Assembly: GCF_004795835.1 (NCBI RefSeq)
Contig: NZ_CP039249.1
Location: forward strand, 2,517,001 to 2,581,000
Reading direction: 5' to 3'
Source of the DNA: Sphingomonas sp. PAMC26645
Lineage (GTDB): Bacteria; Pseudomonadota; Alphaproteobacteria; Sphingomonadales; Sphingomonadaceae
DNA: 64,000 nt
In this document: piece by piece, positions 61,269 to 64,000 of the stretch
Numbering within the stretch: the stretch's first letter is position 1
Layout: each line of letters opens with the position of its first letter
Made by a program: the position numbers and the translations under genes
Notes under the pieces: generated by a model
What the model was told of the DNA's origin: nothing
The model's database searches: none
The model's input: the letters and a program-made list of their open reading frames with translations, nothing else

Positions 61269-61703
61269 TTGACCGACATCTGGACCGTCCGCAGCCTGAA
61301 AGCCGCGCTCGACACGTCCGAGCCTGCGAAAGCCGGCGAATTCACCGCACGAATCCTGGAGGGCGCGGACCCGGTGCTGCTGGTGACGATGCACCATCAC
61401 GGCGAGCTCGAACTGTTCGTCAACGTCAGCGAGGCGCAGATCGCGTGCTCGACGTTACTGTGGCCGTGCGACGAGCAGGAGCATCCGCTCGCGTTCAACA
61501 CCTTCCTGCTGAAATCGCAGAAGCTGGTGCCGCTGTCGAACTTCGGGATCGGCACGGTCGATGGCCGCGACTATTACGAGCTGTTCGGCGAACTCGCGAC
61601 GTCGAGCCGGCTCGATACCGTGATCATCGAACTGCGCACGCTTGCCGAGAATGCGATCGATGCGGCCACCGACCTGCGCCACGCGCAGATTCCCGCCGCC
61701 TGA
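61269..61703 (+). CDS. yjfI: DUF2170 family protein (YjfI-like)
   Basis: TTG 61269, with GGGAG about ten bases upstream, gives 144 residues: DIWTVRSLKAALDTSEPA, then EAQIACSTLLWPCDEQEHP and LLKSQKLVPLSNFGI, the DUF2170 pattern of E. coli YjfI. No ATG is available before the conserved region, so TTG is preferred. It lies 24 bases before the PspA-like gene. YjfI-type proteins accompany the PspA-like YjfJ, but their role is not established. Confidence 0.82.
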   Translation: MTDIWTVRSLKAALDTSEPAKAGEFTARILEGADPVLLVTMHHHGELELFVNVSEAQIACSTLLWPCDEQEHPLAFNTFLLKSQKLVPLSNFGIGTVDGRDYYELFGELATSSRLDTVIIELRTLAENAIDAATDLRHAQIPAA

Positions 61704-61727
61704 ATTGATACAAACGGAGAGACTGGC

Positions 61728-62477
61728 ATGGCCATCTGGAGCAAGCTTTTCACCCTCGGTCGCGCCGGCGCGCACGAAGCCGGAGCCGCGGTCGTCGATG
61801 CGAACGCGCTGCGCATCCTCGACCAGGAAATCCGCGATGCCGACAAGGCGCAAGGCAAGGCACGCGACGATCTCGCCGGGCTGGTAGCGCGTCGTCGTAT
61901 CCTCGAAACCGAGGTCGAGAGCTTCCGTGCTCAGGCGACCAAGTACGAGGCGTCTGCGCGGATCGCGGTCGAGAAGGGCAACATGGATCTCGCGCGCCAG
62001 GTCGCGCAACGGATCGCCGACCTCGAGCAGGACATCGCGCTGAAGTCCCCGCAGGTCGAGGACATGCGCGCCGCCGAGGAGCAGATCCATACCGCCGTCG
62101 CGCAGACCGATCGGAAAATCGAACAGCTCCGCCGCGAGGTCGAGGTCGTCAAGGTCAACGAGTCGGTGCAGAAGGCGCAGGCTTCGGTCGCGTCGGGCAG
62201 CATGGGTGCGGGCAACAAGCTCGGCTCGGCGGCGGACAGCCTCGCGCGTATTCGTGAACGCCAGGCGATCCGCGGCGAGCGGATCAAGGCTGCAGGCGAA
62301 CTGGAAGACCGCCGCACCGGTGCCGATCTCGACGAGAAGCTGCGGCTGGCGGGCATCGGACCGGGACAGTCGTCGGCGGATGACGTGCTCGCGCGCCTGA
62401 CGGCACCAAAGACGCCGCAGGTCGGCCAGACGCTGCAGATCGAGCAGCGCGACGACTCCAAGACGTCGGACTCCTGA
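61728..62477 (+). CDS. yjfJ: PspA/IM30-family protein (YjfJ-like)
   Basis: A 249-residue mostly helical protein. The N terminus (MAIWSKLFTLGRAGAHEAGA) resembles the membrane-binding helix of PspA. Long coiled-coil helices follow over about residues 25-145 (ILDQEIRDADKAQGKARDDL; LARQVAQRIADLEQDIALKS), then a variable tail. PspA/IM30 proteins form ESCRT-III-like polymers that stabilise the inner membrane. The stop overlaps the ATG of the YjfC-like gene (TGATG), so the two are translationally coupled. Confidence 0.88.
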   Translation: MAIWSKLFTLGRAGAHEAGAAVVDANALRILDQEIRDADKAQGKARDDLAGLVARRRILETEVESFRAQATKYEASARIAVEKGNMDLARQVAQRIADLEQDIALKSPQVEDMRAAEEQIHTAVAQTDRKIEQLRREVEVVKVNESVQKAQASVASGSMGAGNKLGSAADSLARIRERQAIRGERIKAAGELEDRRTGADLDEKLRLAGIGPGQSSADDVLARLTAPKTPQVGQTLQIEQRDDSKTSDS

Positions 62478-63646
62478 TGCGCCGGATCGCGGTCGACCCG
62501 CGCGGCGACTGGCGCGAACGGGCCGACGCGATCGGGTTCGTCTATCACGACACGGATGGCGAACCCTATTGGGACGAGGGTGCGGCCTACAGCTTCACGC
62601 TGGCGGAGATCGAGGACGACCTCGAACCCGCCGCCGAACAGCTGCACGCGATGTGCCTCGATCTGGTCGACGAGGTGGTCCGCGATCAGCAGCTGATGGA
62701 ACGTTTGGCTATCCCGCGCGAGCAGTGGAACTACGTCGCGGAGACGTGGCGGACGCGCCAGCCGTCGCTTTATGGGCGGTTCGACTTCGCCTATGACGGG
62801 ACCGGGCCTGCCAAGCTCTATGAGTATAACGCGGACACGCCGACCTCTGTGTTCGAATGCGCGACGTTCCAGTGGATGTGGCTCGAGGATCTGCTTGCCA
62901 GCGGTGCGTTGCCGGCCGGAACGGACCAGTTCAACAGCCTGTTCGACAAGCTGCGCGAACGCTTCCGCGCGTTGTTCCCGAGCGGCGGCTTCGTGCACTT
63001 CGCCGCGGACGCGTCGGCGATCGAGGACCGCCAGACGGTGCGGTTCTTCGAGGATCTGGCGTCGCAGGTCGGGATCGAGCCGAAGTTCGTCGAGATGAAG
63101 GACATCGGCCTCGCCGCCGACGGCCGCTTCATCGATACCGACGGCTTCGAGGTGCAGGCCGCGTTCAAGCTGTATCCGTGGGAGTTCATGCTTCGCGAGC
63201 CCTACGCGCCGAACCTGTCGCGCGCCGACGTGCGCTGGATCGAGCCGGCGTGGAAGTCGATCCTGTCGAACAAGGGCATCCTGCCGCTGCTGTGGGAGCG
63301 CCATCCGGAACATCCGAACCTGCTGCCGGCGTTCTTCGACAAAGATCCCGCCGCGAAGATCCTCGGGCCGAAATATGTGCGCAAGCCGCTGTTCTCGCGT
63401 GAAGGCGCCAACGTCGAGGTGATCGGCGATAGTGGCCACGCCGTGCTCGACCAGGGCTACGGCGCAGAGGGCGCAATCCGCCAGGCCTATGCACCGCCGC
63501 CGGTTTTCGATGGCCGGCATCCGGTGATCGGCGCATGGATGGTCGGCAACGAAGCCGCCGGGATCGGCGTTCGGGAGGACGACACGGTCGTGACGCGCAA
63601 TCTCGCGCGGTTCGTGCCGCATATCATCGAGGCGAATGGTGACTGA
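62477..63646 (+). CDS. yjfC: Glutathionylspermidine synthase-like ATP-grasp protein (YjfC-like)
   Basis: A 389-residue protein of the GspS ATP-grasp family without the amidase half: IGFVYHDTDGEPYWDEGAAY at the start, AKLYEYNADTPTSVFECATF, FLR-type EPAWKSILSNKGILPLLWE, and KYVRKPLFSREGANV with the ATP-binding Lys. This matches E. coli YjfC and YgiC, which are thought to ligate a peptide or thiol to a polyamine; their product is not proven. It is coupled to the PspA-like gene by TGATG, and its end overlaps the ankyrin gene by 11 bases. Confidence 0.88.
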   Translation: MRRIAVDPRGDWRERADAIGFVYHDTDGEPYWDEGAAYSFTLAEIEDDLEPAAEQLHAMCLDLVDEVVRDQQLMERLAIPREQWNYVAETWRTRQPSLYGRFDFAYDGTGPAKLYEYNADTPTSVFECATFQWMWLEDLLASGALPAGTDQFNSLFDKLRERFRALFPSGGFVHFAADASAIEDRQTVRFFEDLASQVGIEPKFVEMKDIGLAADGRFIDTDGFEVQAAFKLYPWEFMLREPYAPNLSRADVRWIEPAWKSILSNKGILPLLWERHPEHPNLLPAFFDKDPAAKILGPKYVRKPLFSREGANVEVIGDSGHAVLDQGYGAEGAIRQAYAPPPVFDGRHPVIGAWMVGNEAAGIGVREDDTVVTRNLARFVPHIIEANGD

Positions 63647-64000
63647 CGCGCCAGAGTTGCCGCCACTGCCGCCGATGGAGCGGCTGGTCGAGCTAATGTT
63701 CGATGCAGCCCGGACGGGGCGTGACGAGATGATCCCGGCGCTGCTGCAGGCGGGCGTCGATATCGAGGTGACCGACGCCAAGGGCTACACGTCGCTGGTG
63801 ATCGCCAGCTACAACGGCCAGGCCGAAGCCGCCGCGGCTCTCCTCGCAGCAGGCGCGCAGGTCGACGGCGCAGCAGATGCACGCGGCAACACCGCGCTGA
63901 TGGGCGTCTGCTTCAAGGGCTATACCGAGATCGCGCAGATCCTGCTCGACGCGGGCGCCGACGTGAACCGGCGCAACGGCGTGGGTCAGACCGCGCTGAT
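63636..64000 (+). CDS. Ankyrin-repeat protein, truncated by window end
   Basis: Starting at ATG 63636 (or GTG 63639), inside the end of the YjfC-like gene, about 121 residues are visible before the window ends. After a short Pro-rich lead (ELPPLPPMERLVELMF) there are three ankyrin units: LLQAGVDIEVTDAKGYTSLV, LLAAGAQVDGAADARGNTAL and LLDAGADVNRRNGVGQTALI. It is probably a small cytoplasmic or periplasmic binding protein of the same operon. The partner is unknown and the C terminus is not in view. Confidence 0.85.
   Translation, partial: MVTDAPELPPLPPMERLVELMFDAARTGRDEMIPALLQAGVDIEVTDAKGYTSLVIASYNGQAEAAAALLAAGAQVDGAADARGNTALMGVCFKGYTEIAQILLDAGADVNRRNGVGQTAL

Overview
The window is GC-rich DNA with tightly packed, often overlapping genes. 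The content fits an alphaproteobacterium of the Sphingomonadaceae, most likely Sphingomonas: many TonB-dependent receptors with ECF sigma/FecR switches, EthD and DUF2141 proteins, a PaoABC-type oxidase, a bacteriophytochrome with an HWE-type kinase, and GC-rich intergenic palindromes. This assignment is inferred from gene content; no rRNA or other marker gene is present. I saw no tRNA, rRNA, CRISPR array, transposase or phage gene.

Left part (0.1-23 kb): envelope glycan genes interleaved with two paralogous ECF sigma / FecR / STN-type TonB receptor modules. The first module (3.97-8.07 kb) follows a DUF2334 deacetylase and a GT4 glycosyltransferase. It is followed by an RpfF-like DSF-signal synthase that converges on a membrane GGDEF-EAL protein. 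A glycan cluster (12.9-18.7 kb) has two GT4 glycosyltransferases, a GIPT1-like beta-propeller protein, a CDP-glycerol-phosphotransferase-like enzyme and a flippase. The flippase stop overlaps the start of the second sigma/FecR/receptor module (18.72-22.64 kb). A DUF2141 protein lies beside each module.

Middle (23-31 kb): a GH130-like glycosidase coupled to an SDR, a divergent LysR/MFS pair, an EthD protein, and a bacteriophytochrome kinase carrying a -1 frameshift just before its last ATP-binding motif, with a perfect palindrome upstream.

Secretion and metal region (31-47 kb): a prolyl-4-hydroxylase-like 2OG oxygenase converges on a two-partner secretion locus. That locus encodes TpsB, then a TpsA exoprotein with about 95 Ala-Pro dipeptides, then an L,D-transpeptidase one base later. 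Next comes a leftward gene train: a receptor, a PepSY membrane protein, a DUF2946 protein, a second receptor and a second PepSY protein. It is headed by a clear cobalamin riboswitch whose leader ends in a hairpin covering the likely ribosome-binding site. These two loci are the best candidates for undescribed systems.

Right part (47-64 kb): a decayed hemicellulose cluster (GH9 C-terminal remnant, frameshifted CE2-like esterase, intact GH5 mannanase-like lipoprotein), then poxB, a nitronate monooxygenase, paoABC, a flavin disulfide reductase and a GST. The last genes are a yjfIJKLMC-like set split into two divergent units, followed by a truncated ankyrin-repeat gene. Three apparent single-base losses (28.76, 47.29 and 48.29 kb) could be real decay or assembly errors.
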